From an uncultured Lachnospiraceae bacterium (GTDB lineage Bacteria; Bacillota; Clostridia; Lachnospirales; Lachnospiraceae), in NCBI GenBank assembly GCA_949743325.1, contig CATJTQ010000058.1, positions 1 to 40,381 of the forward strand: a stretch of 40,381 nt of DNA. The letters are read 5' to 3'. Position numbers and translations under genes: made by a program. Under the pieces are notes generated by a model. It saw only the letters and a program-made list of their open reading frames with translations, made no database searches and was not told the origin of the DNA. Within the stretch, counting starts at the first letter, position 1, and each line of letters opens with the position of its first letter. Of this stretch, positions 34,378-40,381 are shown piece by piece.

Positions 34378-35418
34378 CTATGGGAACATCGGCACAAGCT
34401 CCAAACCTTCGCTCTCGTTAAGTCCAAACATAATATTCATATTTTGAACTGCCTGTCCTGCTGCGCCTTTGACTAGATTATCCATTGCGCCCATCATAAT
34501 AATACGATTTGTCCGTGAATCAATCTTAAAATTAACGTCTACATAGTTGCTGCCCTCAACCCACTTTGTCTGAGGACATACATCCTTATTGAGAACACGG
34601 ACAAATTTCTCATCTGCATAATATTTATCATATACCATTTTCACTTCACTGTATGTCACGGACTTCTTTAGCGAAGCATAAGCTGTAACTAAAATTCCTC
34701 TGTTCATCGGAACAAGATGCGGGGTGAAATTTATAATAACATTCTCATCTGCAGCATAACTCAACTGCTCTTCTATCTCAGGAGTATGTCGATGAACTGC
34801 TACACCATAAGCTTTTATATTTTCGTTGACTTCGCAATACAGATTATCAACTTTTGCACCGCGCCCTGCTCCTGACGTCCCGCTCTTTGCATCAATAATA
34901 ATTGTTGACGGATCAATCAATCTTTCTTTTAAGAGCGGATAAATTGATAGAAATGAACATGTAGGATAGCATCCTGGATTAGCAATAAGCCTAGCCTCTT
35001 TAACTTTATCTCTGTTTATCTCACACAGTCCATAGACAGCTTCCTCTATAAATTTCGGACTTTTATGTTCAATTTTATACCATTCTTCATATGTTTTTAC
35101 GTCCTTAATTCTAAAATCCGCACTTAAATCAATTACTTTCGTTTTACTTAACACATCCTCATTTACAAGCGATGCACAAAGTCCCTGAGGTGTAGCTGTA
35201 AAAATCACATCAACCTCGGCAGCCAGCTGATTTATATCCTCGCCTTTACATATTTCATCTGTAAGCTGAAACATATTTTGATATACTTCTGCATATTTTT
35301 TGTCTATGTAGCTTCTGGATCCATACCATTTTATTTCAGCTTCTCTATGAGCTAACAGAATTCTTACAAGTTCAGCCCCTGCATACCCTGTTGAGCCTAT
35401 AATTCCAACTTTAATCAT
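34378..35418 (-). CDS. argC: N-acetyl-gamma-glutamyl-phosphate reductase
   Basis: ArgC reduces N-acetylglutamyl phosphate to the semialdehyde using NADPH. From ATG 35418 (GGAGG 8 bp upstream; the TTG at 35433 contains the ribosome site) it has 346 residues. The nucleotide loop GSTGYAG is at 8-14, catalytic Cys150 in ANPGCYPT, and the conserved HRHTPEIEEQL follows near residue 210. It is the first gene of argC-GNAT-argB-argD, driven by a promoter covered by ARG-box-like sites. Confidence 0.97.
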   Translation of the reverse strand: MIKVGIIGSTGYAGAELVRILLAHREAEIKWYGSRSYIDKKYAEVYQNMFQLTDEICKGEDINQLAAEVDVIFTATPQGLCASLVNEDVLSKTKVIDLSADFRIKDVKTYEEWYKIEHKSPKFIEEAVYGLCEINRDKVKEARLIANPGCYPTCSFLSIYPLLKERLIDPSTIIIDAKSGTSGAGRGAKVDNLYCEVNENIKAYGVAVHRHTPEIEEQLSYAADENVIINFTPHLVPMNRGILVTAYASLKKSVTYSEVKMVYDKYYADEKFVRVLNKDVCPQTKWVEGSNYVDVNFKIDSRTNRIIMMGAMDNLVKGAAGQAVQNMNIMFGLNESEGLELVPMFP

Positions 35419-35457
35419 TGAATTTTCCTCCAACTAAATCAAATAGTAAATGAACAA

Positions 35458-35475
35458 CCCATTGCAAACACTGGG
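35458..35475 (+). repeat. Possible fragment of the multi-hairpin element (first hairpin)
   Basis: CCCATTGCAAACACTGGG resembles the first hairpin of the element after argG, CCCGCTGCAAGCAACGGG (36961-36978): 13 of 18 positions match, and the G-C pair closing the CCC/GGG stem is replaced by A-T. It lies in the argC leader between promoter and start codon. Short, so tentative. Confidence 0.35.
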
Positions 35476-35487
35476 AAGTCAACACGA

Positions 35488-35523
35488 TTGCATAATTATA
35501 CAACAAGTATGCATATAATGCAA
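35488..35523 (-). promoter_or_regulatory. argC promoter overlaid by a pair of ARG-box-like operators
   Basis: Minus strand TTGCAT (35518-35523), 17-bp spacer, TATAAT (35495-35500). Two imperfect palindromes of ARG-box type cover it: TTGCATAATTATACAA (35488-35503) and TATGCATATAATGCA (35508-35522), starting 20 bp apart. ArgR/AhrC hexamers typically bind such boxes in tandem with about one helical repeat offset. Repression of argC by arginine-ArgR is the expected outcome. Confidence 0.8.
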
Positions 35524-35551
35524 GACCTATTTCTTGTTTACCGAATTGTAT

Positions 35552-35591
35552 TATGCATATTTTATGAATTGATTGCATATTTTTATGCGAA
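35552..35591 (+). promoter_or_regulatory. Second tandem pair of ARG-box-like operators
   Basis: TATGCATATTTTATGAAT (35552-35569) and TTGCATATTTTTATGCGAA (35573-35591) start 21 bp apart and match the A/T-centred TGCAT-ATGCA form of an ARG box. They lie between the argC and argG promoters, so one ArgR assembly could act on both genes, possibly by looping to the first pair about 65 bp away. Confidence 0.75.
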
Positions 35592-35624
35592 TCTGCTGAA
35601 TTATGGCGATTTTAAAAGTTATAC

Positions 35625-35653
35625 TTGAAATGAGCTTCCTATTGTTGTATATT
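35625..35653 (+). promoter_or_regulatory. Predicted argG promoter
   Basis: TTGAAA (35625-35630), 17-bp spacer, TATATT (35648-35653). A second TATAAT occurs at 35685-35690 but lacks a good -35. Together with the ARG-box pairs this explains most of the 325-bp argC-argG gap. Confidence 0.6.
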
Positions 35654-35743
35654 GGTTACAGATGTGGAAAAAATTTGCTACCTATATAATGTATGCAGCA
35701 ATTAAATTTTCCTCATAAACAAACTATATCAGGAGGAATTAAG

Positions 35744-36955
35744 ATGAAAGAGAAAGTTATTTTAGCTTACTCAGGAGGACTTGATACTACAGCTATCATT
35801 CCATGGTTAAAAGAAAATTATGATTATGATGTTGTCTGCGTATGTGCAGATGTTGGACAAGGAAATGAACTTGACGGACTTGAAGAGAGAGCAAAGCTTT
35901 CTGGTGCAACTAAACTCTATATTGAAGATTTAACAGACGAATTTGTTGACGACTATGTAGTTCCAACAGTTCAGGCTAACGCTGTTTATGAATATAAATA
36001 TTTACTAGGCACATCATTTGCAAGACCAGTTATCGCTAAACGACTTGTTGAGATTGCAAGAAAAGAAGGTGCCGTTGCCATATGTCATGGCGCAACAGGC
36101 AAAGGTAATGATCAGGTACGTTTTGAACTTACGATTAAAGCATTGGCTCCGGACCTTAAAATTATAGCGCCTTGGAGATGCAACGATACATGGAATATGC
36201 AGTCACGTGAAGATGAAATTGAATACTGCAAAAAACATGGTATAGACTTGCCGTTTTCCGCTGACAACAGCTACAGTCGTGACAGAAATCTCTGGCATAT
36301 AAGCCATGAAGGACTAGAGCTTGAAGACCCAGCAAACGAACCAAATTATGACCATCTTCTTGTACTGGGAACAACACCTGAAAAAGCGCCTGAAGAGGGT
36401 GAATATGTTACTATCACTTTCGAAAAAGGCGTTCCGAAAAAAATTAACGGAGAAGCAATGAAAGCATCAGATATTATCCGTAAACTAAATGAACTCGGCG
36501 GAAAACATGGTATCGGAATTATTGATATTGTAGAAAACCGTGTTGTAGGCATGAAATCACGCGGAGTATATGAAACTCCCGGCGGCACTATTCTTTTAGA
36601 AGCTCACAAACAATTAGAAGAGCTTATTCTTGACCGTGATACATTAACTTACAAACAGGTTATCTCTCATAAATTTGCTGACCTTGTATATGAAGGCAAA
36701 TGGTTTACTCCGCTGCGCGAAGCTCTGCAGGCATTTGTTGAATCTACTCAGGAACGCGTGACAGGCGAAGTTAAATTTAAGCTGTACAAAGGAAATATTA
36801 TTAAAGCGGGCACTACATCTTCAAACTCGCTGTACAGTGAAACACTAGCAAGCTTTACTACCGGTGAATTATACGACCACCATGATGCCGAAGGTTTTAT
36901 AAACCTGTTTGGTCTTTCAATGAAAGTCCGTGCTTTGCTTGATGCAGATAAGTAA
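35744..36955 (+). CDS. argG: Argininosuccinate synthase
   Basis: ArgG joins citrulline and aspartate with ATP. From ATG 35744 (AGGAGG at 35731-35736) it has 403 residues, the usual length. The PP-loop AYSGGLDTT is at 8-16; [15 protein letters not shown] and the WNMQSREDE stretch are family hallmarks. It diverges from argC and is probably under the same ArgR control. argH is not within the window downstream; a GC-rich hairpin repeat and an unrelated ABC-F gene follow. Confidence 0.98.
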   Translation: MKEKVILAYSGGLDTTAIIPWLKENYDYDVVCVCADVGQGNELDGLEERAKLSGATKLYIEDLTDEFVDDYVVPTVQANAVYEYKYLLGTSFARPVIAKRLVEIARKEGAVAICHGATGKGNDQVRFELTIKALAPDLKIIAPWRCNDTWNMQSREDEIEYCKKHGIDLPFSADNSYSRDRNLWHISHEGLELEDPANEPNYDHLLVLGTTPEKAPEEGEYVTITFEKGVPKKINGEAMKASDIIRKLNELGGKHGIGIIDIVENRVVGMKSRGVYETPGGTILLEAHKQLEELILDRDTLTYKQVISHKFADLVYEGKWFTPLREALQAFVESTQERVTGEVKFKLYKGNIIKAGTTSSNSLYSETLASFTTGELYDHHDAEGFINLFGLSMKVRALLDADK

Positions 36956-36960
36956 ATAAC

Positions 36961-37078
36961 CCCGCTGCAAGCAACGGGACATTGAATTTGATGCGCCCCA
37001 AGGAGTGGGGTATTGACCCTCGCGGCATTCGTCAACTGTCCGTGCAAGCACGGCCGCTTGACTCATTGCTCGCGGGAA
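36961..37078 (+). repeat. GC-rich multi-hairpin element after argG
   Basis: The 118-bp stretch between argG and the ABC-F gene contains three successive stem-loops: CCCGCTGC/GCAACGGG-like (36961-36978), CCCC/GGGG (36996-37010), and a long nested palindrome (about 37018-37076). In the last, CGCG pairs with CGCG, GTCAA with TTGAC and CCGTGC with GCACGG. It is far richer in GC than its surroundings and encodes nothing. A diverged copy lies at 39302-39378 with 20 of 21 identical bases at its start. It has no T tract, so it is not a standard terminator. It looks like a dispersed palindromic repeat (REP/MITE-like). Confidence 0.8.
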
Positions 37079-37100
37079 TAAAACAGAAAGGTAAAAAAAC

Positions 37101-38747
37101 GTGATTAGTGCAAATAATGTAACTTTAAGAATAGGAAAAAAAGCTTTATTTGAGGATGTAAATATTAAATTTACAGAAGGCAACTGCTATGGCCTTATCG
37201 GAGCTAATGGTGCTGGAAAATCTACTTTCCTTAAAATCTTATCAGGCAAACTTGAGCCAAGCAAAGGTGATGTTTCAATTGGTCCTGGTGAAAGACTCTC
37301 TTTTTTACAGCAGGATCATTTTAAATATGATGCATACCCAGTTCTTGATACCGTAATAATGGGAAATGCGCGTCTCTATGATATAATGAAAGAAAAAGAG
37401 GCTCTTTATGCCAAAGAAGATTTTACTGATGAAGACGGAATTAAAGCGAGTGAACTTGAAGCAGATTTTGCTGCAATGGACGGATGGGACGCTGAAACTA
37501 ACGCCGCAATGCTATTAAACGGTCTTGGTATTGAAACATCACTCCACTATTCAATAATGTCGGATCTAAACGGTAATGAGAAGGTAAAAGTTCTTCTGGC
37601 ACAAGCACTTTTTGGCAACCCTGATATTTTACTTTTAGATGAGCCAACTAACCACTTAGATTTAGACGCTATCGCATGGCTTGAAGAATTTCTAATTAAT
37701 TTTGAAAACACTGTTATTGTAGTTTCGCATGACCGTTATTTTCTTAATAAAGTCTGTACACATATAGCAGATATTGACTATGCTAAAATACAGCTCTACA
37801 CAGGAAACTATGATTTCTGGTACGAGTCAAGCCAGCTTCTTATTAAGCAGATGAAAGAAGCTAATAAAAAGAAAGAAGAGAAAATTAAGGAACTTCAGGA
37901 CTTTATCTCAAGATTCAGCGCTAATGCATCTAAGTCAAAACAGGCTACATCACGTAAACGTGCACTTGAAAAAATCCAGCTTGATGATATTAAACCGTCA
38001 AGCCGTAAATATCCTTATATTGACTTTAAGCCAAACCGTGAAATTGGAAATGAAGTTTTGACTGTTGAAAACCTTTCCAAAACAATAGACGGCATCAAAG
38101 TATTAGACAATATCTCTTTTATATTAGGACGTGAAGACAAAGTAGCTTTTGTCGGCAGCAATGAACTTGCCAAAACGACATTATTTAAAATATTGGCTGG
38201 TGAAATGGAACCTGATGAAGGAAATTATAAATGGGGTGTTACAACCAGTCAGTCATATTTTCCTAAAGACAACACCGAAATATTTGACTGTGACGATACG
38301 ATTGTCGATTGGCTTATGCCTTTTTCACCAGAAAAAGATGCAACTTATGTACGTGGTTTTCTTGGACGAATGTTATTTGCAGGTGATGATGGTGTCAAAA
38401 AGGTTAAAGTTTTATCTGGTGGCGAGAAAGTAAGAGTTTTATTATCAAAAATGATGATTTTAGGTTCTAATATACTTATGTTGGATGAACCTACAAACCA
38501 TCTTGATATGGAATCAATTACAGCCTTAAACAATGGATTAATCAAATTTCCAGGAGTAGTTTTATTTTCTTCACATGACCATCAGTTTGTACAGACAACA
38601 GCAAACCGTATAATGGAAATTGTTCCCGGCGGACAATTGATTGATAAGATGACGACCTATGACGAATACCTTGAGAGTGACGAGATGGCAAGGAAACGTC
38701 AGTCACTCTATGAAGCCGCAAAAGAAGATGAACTTGGAGAAGAGTAA
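37101..38747 (+). CDS. ABC-F ATPase (YbiT-like) with one degenerate ATP site
   Basis: This soluble protein has two ABC domains and no membrane part; ABC-F proteins act on the ribosome as translation factors or antibiotic-protection proteins. NBD1 has Walker A GANGAGKS (34-41), a degenerate signature LNGNE (156-160) and Walker B ILLLDE (Asp180, Glu181). The linker at about 240-310 is Lys/Glu-rich with ASKSKQATSRKRALEK. NBD2 has a degenerate Walker A GSNELAKT (352-359, Ala where Gly is usual), a canonical signature LSGGE (438-442) and Walker B MLDE (462-463). One composite site is thus intact and the other doubly altered. No resistance function can be inferred. The start is GTG at 37101 with AAAGGT upstream. 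Confidence 0.93.
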   Translation: MISANNVTLRIGKKALFEDVNIKFTEGNCYGLIGANGAGKSTFLKILSGKLEPSKGDVSIGPGERLSFLQQDHFKYDAYPVLDTVIMGNARLYDIMKEKEALYAKEDFTDEDGIKASELEADFAAMDGWDAETNAAMLLNGLGIETSLHYSIMSDLNGNEKVKVLLAQALFGNPDILLLDEPTNHLDLDAIAWLEEFLINFENTVIVVSHDRYFLNKVCTHIADIDYAKIQLYTGNYDFWYESSQLLIKQMKEANKKKEEKIKELQDFISRFSANASKSKQATSRKRALEKIQLDDIKPSSRKYPYIDFKPNREIGNEVLTVENLSKTIDGIKVLDNISFILGREDKVAFVGSNELAKTTLFKILAGEMEPDEGNYKWGVTTSQSYFPKDNTEIFDCDDTIVDWLMPFSPEKDATYVRGFLGRMLFAGDDGVKKVKVLSGGEKVRVLLSKMMILGSNILMLDEPTNHLDMESITALNNGLIKFPGVVLFSSHDHQFVQTTANRIMEIVPGGQLIDKMTTYDEYLESDEMARKRQSLYEAAKEDELGEE

Positions 38748-38826
38748 AGATTTATAAAATAAACTTATTTAATAATATATTACCTGCTCTTAAAGATTTA
38801 TGTTCAAAAGTATTGGAGGACTTTAC

Positions 38827-39252
38827 ATGAATGGAATACTTGTATATGCAAATAAGCGAGGTCATGCAAAAAAAACTGCCTCTACACTTGCAAAAATGCT
38901 TAATCTTCCGGTATACTCCGTTGAAGAAAACCCCGATTTAACAGAGGTAGATTGTCTTTGTCTTGTCGGGGAACTTCAAAATGGCGAAGCTATGCCGCAG
39001 ATGGTCACTTATGTGAGCAAACTAAAATCCTCTGCAGTTAAAATGGCCGCCATAATCACATGCAGCGCCCACACAGATTCAAGTCAGACAATGGTTAAAA
39101 CCCTTCTGACACAAAAAAATATTGAGGTAAACGGCGAGAGCGTATGTATGTGCCAAGAGATGCTTATTTTCGGACTTGGACATCCTAACAGATCAGATTT
39201 TGACAGATGTGAAAGATATTTAAAAGGTGTTCTTGGAATCCCATTATACTGA
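38827..39252 (+). CDS. Flavodoxin-like protein
   Basis: The 141-residue protein looks like a flavodoxin fold: a first strand and loop MNGILVYANKRGHAKKTASTLAK, then VDCLCLVGELQNGEAMPQM, KMAAIITCSAHTDSS and MLIFGLGHPNRSDFDRCERYL. The usual T/SxTGNT phosphate loop is absent (ANKRGHAK instead), so FMN binding is uncertain. It has several Cys (CLCL, TCS, CMCQ). I chose ATG 38827 with GGAGG 7-8 bp upstream over ATG 38800. It follows the ABC-F gene by 79 bp and may be co-transcribed. Confidence 0.75.
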   Translation: MNGILVYANKRGHAKKTASTLAKMLNLPVYSVEENPDLTEVDCLCLVGELQNGEAMPQMVTYVSKLKSSAVKMAAIITCSAHTDSSQTMVKTLLTQKNIEVNGESVCMCQEMLIFGLGHPNRSDFDRCERYLKGVLGIPLY

Positions 39253-39301
39253 TAATTTATCATCAATACTCAAGGTGTATTTATAACGTATTCTCTCTTG
39301 T

Positions 39302-39378
39302 GTATTGACCCTCGCAGCATTCATTTATCAACTATCAGTGTAAATTTAGCTTTGTTATTCATTCCCACAGAAATAAAC
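39302..39378 (+). repeat. Diverged copy of the multi-hairpin element
   Basis: Positions 39302-39322 match 37010-37030 at 20 of 21 bases (GTATTGACCCTCGC then a G/A difference). Further matches follow in the same order: TCAACTATC against TCAACTGTC, then ATTCATT and AAATAAAC against CTCATT and AATAAAAC. The inner palindrome (CCGTGC/GCACGG in the other copy) has decayed. Like the first copy it begins about 50 bp after a stop codon on the same strand. Confidence 0.7.
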
Positions 39379-39430
39379 AAAAGCGGATATTATCAGACCT
39401 AAAAGGTTGATATAATATCCGCTTTTATTT
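39379..39430. terminator. Bidirectional terminator between convergent genes
   Basis: A perfect 15-bp stem, AAAAGCGGATATTAT (39379-39393) with ATAATATCCGCTTTT (39412-39426), encloses a loop that can pair further (ACC/GGT). T-rich tracts flank both ends (TTTTATTTTAATTT on plus, TTTTGTTTATTTC on minus). It separates the flavodoxin-like gene from the convergent CDF gene. Confidence 0.9.
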
Positions 39431-39444
39431 TAATTTGTATTATT

Positions 39445-40381
39445 CTAAAGGTAAGCCCTGTCTACCTCTATTATTGTATAATAGTTTTCTCCAAGCAAAT
39501 GCTTTACACCACTATCAATCTGTTTTTCAAGCTCCTCGTTTGTCAATCTAAATTTACACGGAACCACAATGTCAAAAATTAGATTTGTGTGAGTAGGTCC
39601 GTCCACCATCCTAAAGTCATGTATAGTCAGCTCTTTGTCGATAAGCCTTATTATCGCGACAACATCCTGCCTCACTTTATTGACATTTTCATCTTCTGTT
39701 ACAATCGGATCCATATGAATAGTCGCCACACAGCCAAGCTCTCTGTGAAGATCATGTTCTATATTATCTATTACATCATGTATTTCCAATATATCCGCCT
39801 CAGAGGATACCTCTGCATGAAGTGATATCATTTTCCTTCCCGGTCCATAATCATGCACTACAAGGTCATGTATACCGCATACTTCATCATGAATCAGGAC
39901 AATGTCATATATCTGCTTTACAAACTGTTTATCAGGCTGCTCACCAAGCAGCGGTCCCATTGTATTTCGTATTGAATCTATCCCTGCATACACAATAAAC
40001 AGACCTACAAGTACACCGCAGTAACCATCAATCTGAATATTTGTAAAATAAGCAATAAGTGTTGAGATAAGCACAACTGTAGTCGCAACCATATCGCCAA
40101 GACTATCTATAGCTGTGGCGCGCATCGCAGCAGAATCTATTTGTTTTCCAATCCTACTATTATAAAATGCTATATATGCCTTAACACATATTGACGCCGC
40201 CAAAATAGCTACTGCCAGCAATGAAAATACTGTTTTCTCAGGATTTATTATTTTCAACACAGAATTTCTAATAAGCTCATATGCCATTAAAAGAATTATT
40301 ACAGAAACTGCAAGACTGGATATATATTCTATCCTTCCATGTCCAAACGGATGCTCTGTATCTGCTTTCTGTCCTGCAAGC
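39445..40381 (-). CDS. CDF (cation diffusion facilitator) metal transporter, N-terminus cut by window edge
   Basis: The reading frame is open to the right edge. Upstream of the internal ATG at 40287 it continues with LAGQKADTEHPFGHGRIEYI, the conserved CDF loop between helices 2 and 3, so the true start lies outside. 311 residues are visible. Membrane helices follow (LAVSVIILLMAYELI, SLLAVAILAASICVKAY, GYCGVLVGLFIVYAGI). The metal site of helix 5 reads DSLGD (DxxxD), the pattern associated with manganese-type CDFs rather than the HxxxD of zinc types. The C-terminal cytoplasmic domain (HDLVVHDYGPGRKMISLHAEV, HDLHRELGCVATIHMDPI) has extra sequence after it, including a second partial repeat (TIHDFRMVDGPTHTNLIFDI). 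CDFs export divalent metals by proton antiport. Substrate is inferred. Confidence 0.93.
   Translation of the reverse strand, partial: LAGQKADTEHPFGHGRIEYISSLAVSVIILLMAYELIRNSVLKIINPEKTVFSLLAVAILAASICVKAYIAFYNSRIGKQIDSAAMRATAIDSLGDMVATTVVLISTLIAYFTNIQIDGYCGVLVGLFIVYAGIDSIRNTMGPLLGEQPDKQFVKQIYDIVLIHDEVCGIHDLVVHDYGPGRKMISLHAEVSSEADILEIHDVIDNIEHDLHRELGCVATIHMDPIVTEDENVNKVRQDVVAIIRLIDKELTIHDFRMVDGPTHTNLIFDIVVPCKFRLTNEELEKQIDSGVKHLLGENYYTIIEVDRAYL

Noticed and set aside
36961-37078. The hairpins after argG as a simple terminator, or as a tRNA.
   Set aside because: No T tract follows any stem, there is no cloverleaf or CCA end, and a diverged copy occurs elsewhere.
37101-38747. Antibiotic-resistance ABC-F (Msr/Vga/Lsa type).
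   Set aside because: The linker is short and the motifs fit the housekeeping YbiT-like branch. Nothing in the context indicates resistance.

Overview
The window is AT-rich DNA from a low-GC Gram-positive anaerobe. The best fit is the Clostridia, family Lachnospiraceae. Signs are a type I dockerin protein, an oxygen-sensitive glycyl radical diol dehydratase with its radical-SAM activase, a tRNA-Phe T-box, GerMN and S8 proteins typical of endospore formers, and AGGAGG-type ribosome sites with sigma-A promoters. A species cannot be named from the sequence alone. Most of the window is chromosomal housekeeping on the minus strand. No phage, transposase, CRISPR or rRNA/tRNA gene was found.

Region by region: 1-443 is the N-terminal part of a D-Ala-D-Ala carboxypeptidase. 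631-2802 is a secreted LamG-like/dockerin protein with its own promoter and terminator. 2941-5842 (minus) holds an unknown membrane protein, an unknown 214-aa protein, a subtilase without signal peptide, and yebC. The first of these has a leader carrying two copies of a 35-bp direct repeat. 6006-7437 is a cluster of small genes of unknown function: a 55-aa ORF with its own terminator, a divergent Cys/Gly-rich duplicated peptide, and a conserved-looking two-gene pair. 7554-15263 (minus) is a probable transcript L,D-transpeptidase - leuS - glycyl radical diol dehydratase - activase. A PilZ gene diverges from it at 15341.

15687-23622 (minus) is one long operon with a Phe T-box leader, then pheS, pheT, sppA, an RDD protein, queA and a tyrA with ACT domain, ending in a hairpin terminator. 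Phenylalanyl-tRNA charging is therefore likely to control Phe-tRNA synthetase and, by read-through, prephenate dehydrogenase. 23642-29956 (minus) links competence and sporulation-type functions: comEA (as a lipoprotein), a response regulator/histidine kinase pair, a double GerMN lipoprotein and comEC.

29966-36955 is an arginine locus. The minus-strand operon argC - GNAT acetyltransferase - argB - argD continues without a clear terminator into an orphan solute-binding protein and a YdcZ-like transporter. argG diverges. The argC/argG intergenic region has two tandem pairs of ARG-box-like palindromes, and one pair covers the argC promoter exactly. argJ is absent from the operon and a GNAT gene sits where it often lies. 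36961-40381 holds a GC-rich multi-hairpin repeat, an ABC-F ATPase with one degenerate ATP site, a flavodoxin-like protein, a second diverged repeat copy, a strong bidirectional terminator and a partial CDF metal exporter.

The least explained items are the dispersed multi-hairpin element (two clear copies, two weaker ones), the tandem 35-bp leader repeat, a 22-bp hairpin burying the ribosome site of the YdcZ-like gene, and the GNAT inside the arginine operon. No complete new defence or mobile system was recognised.
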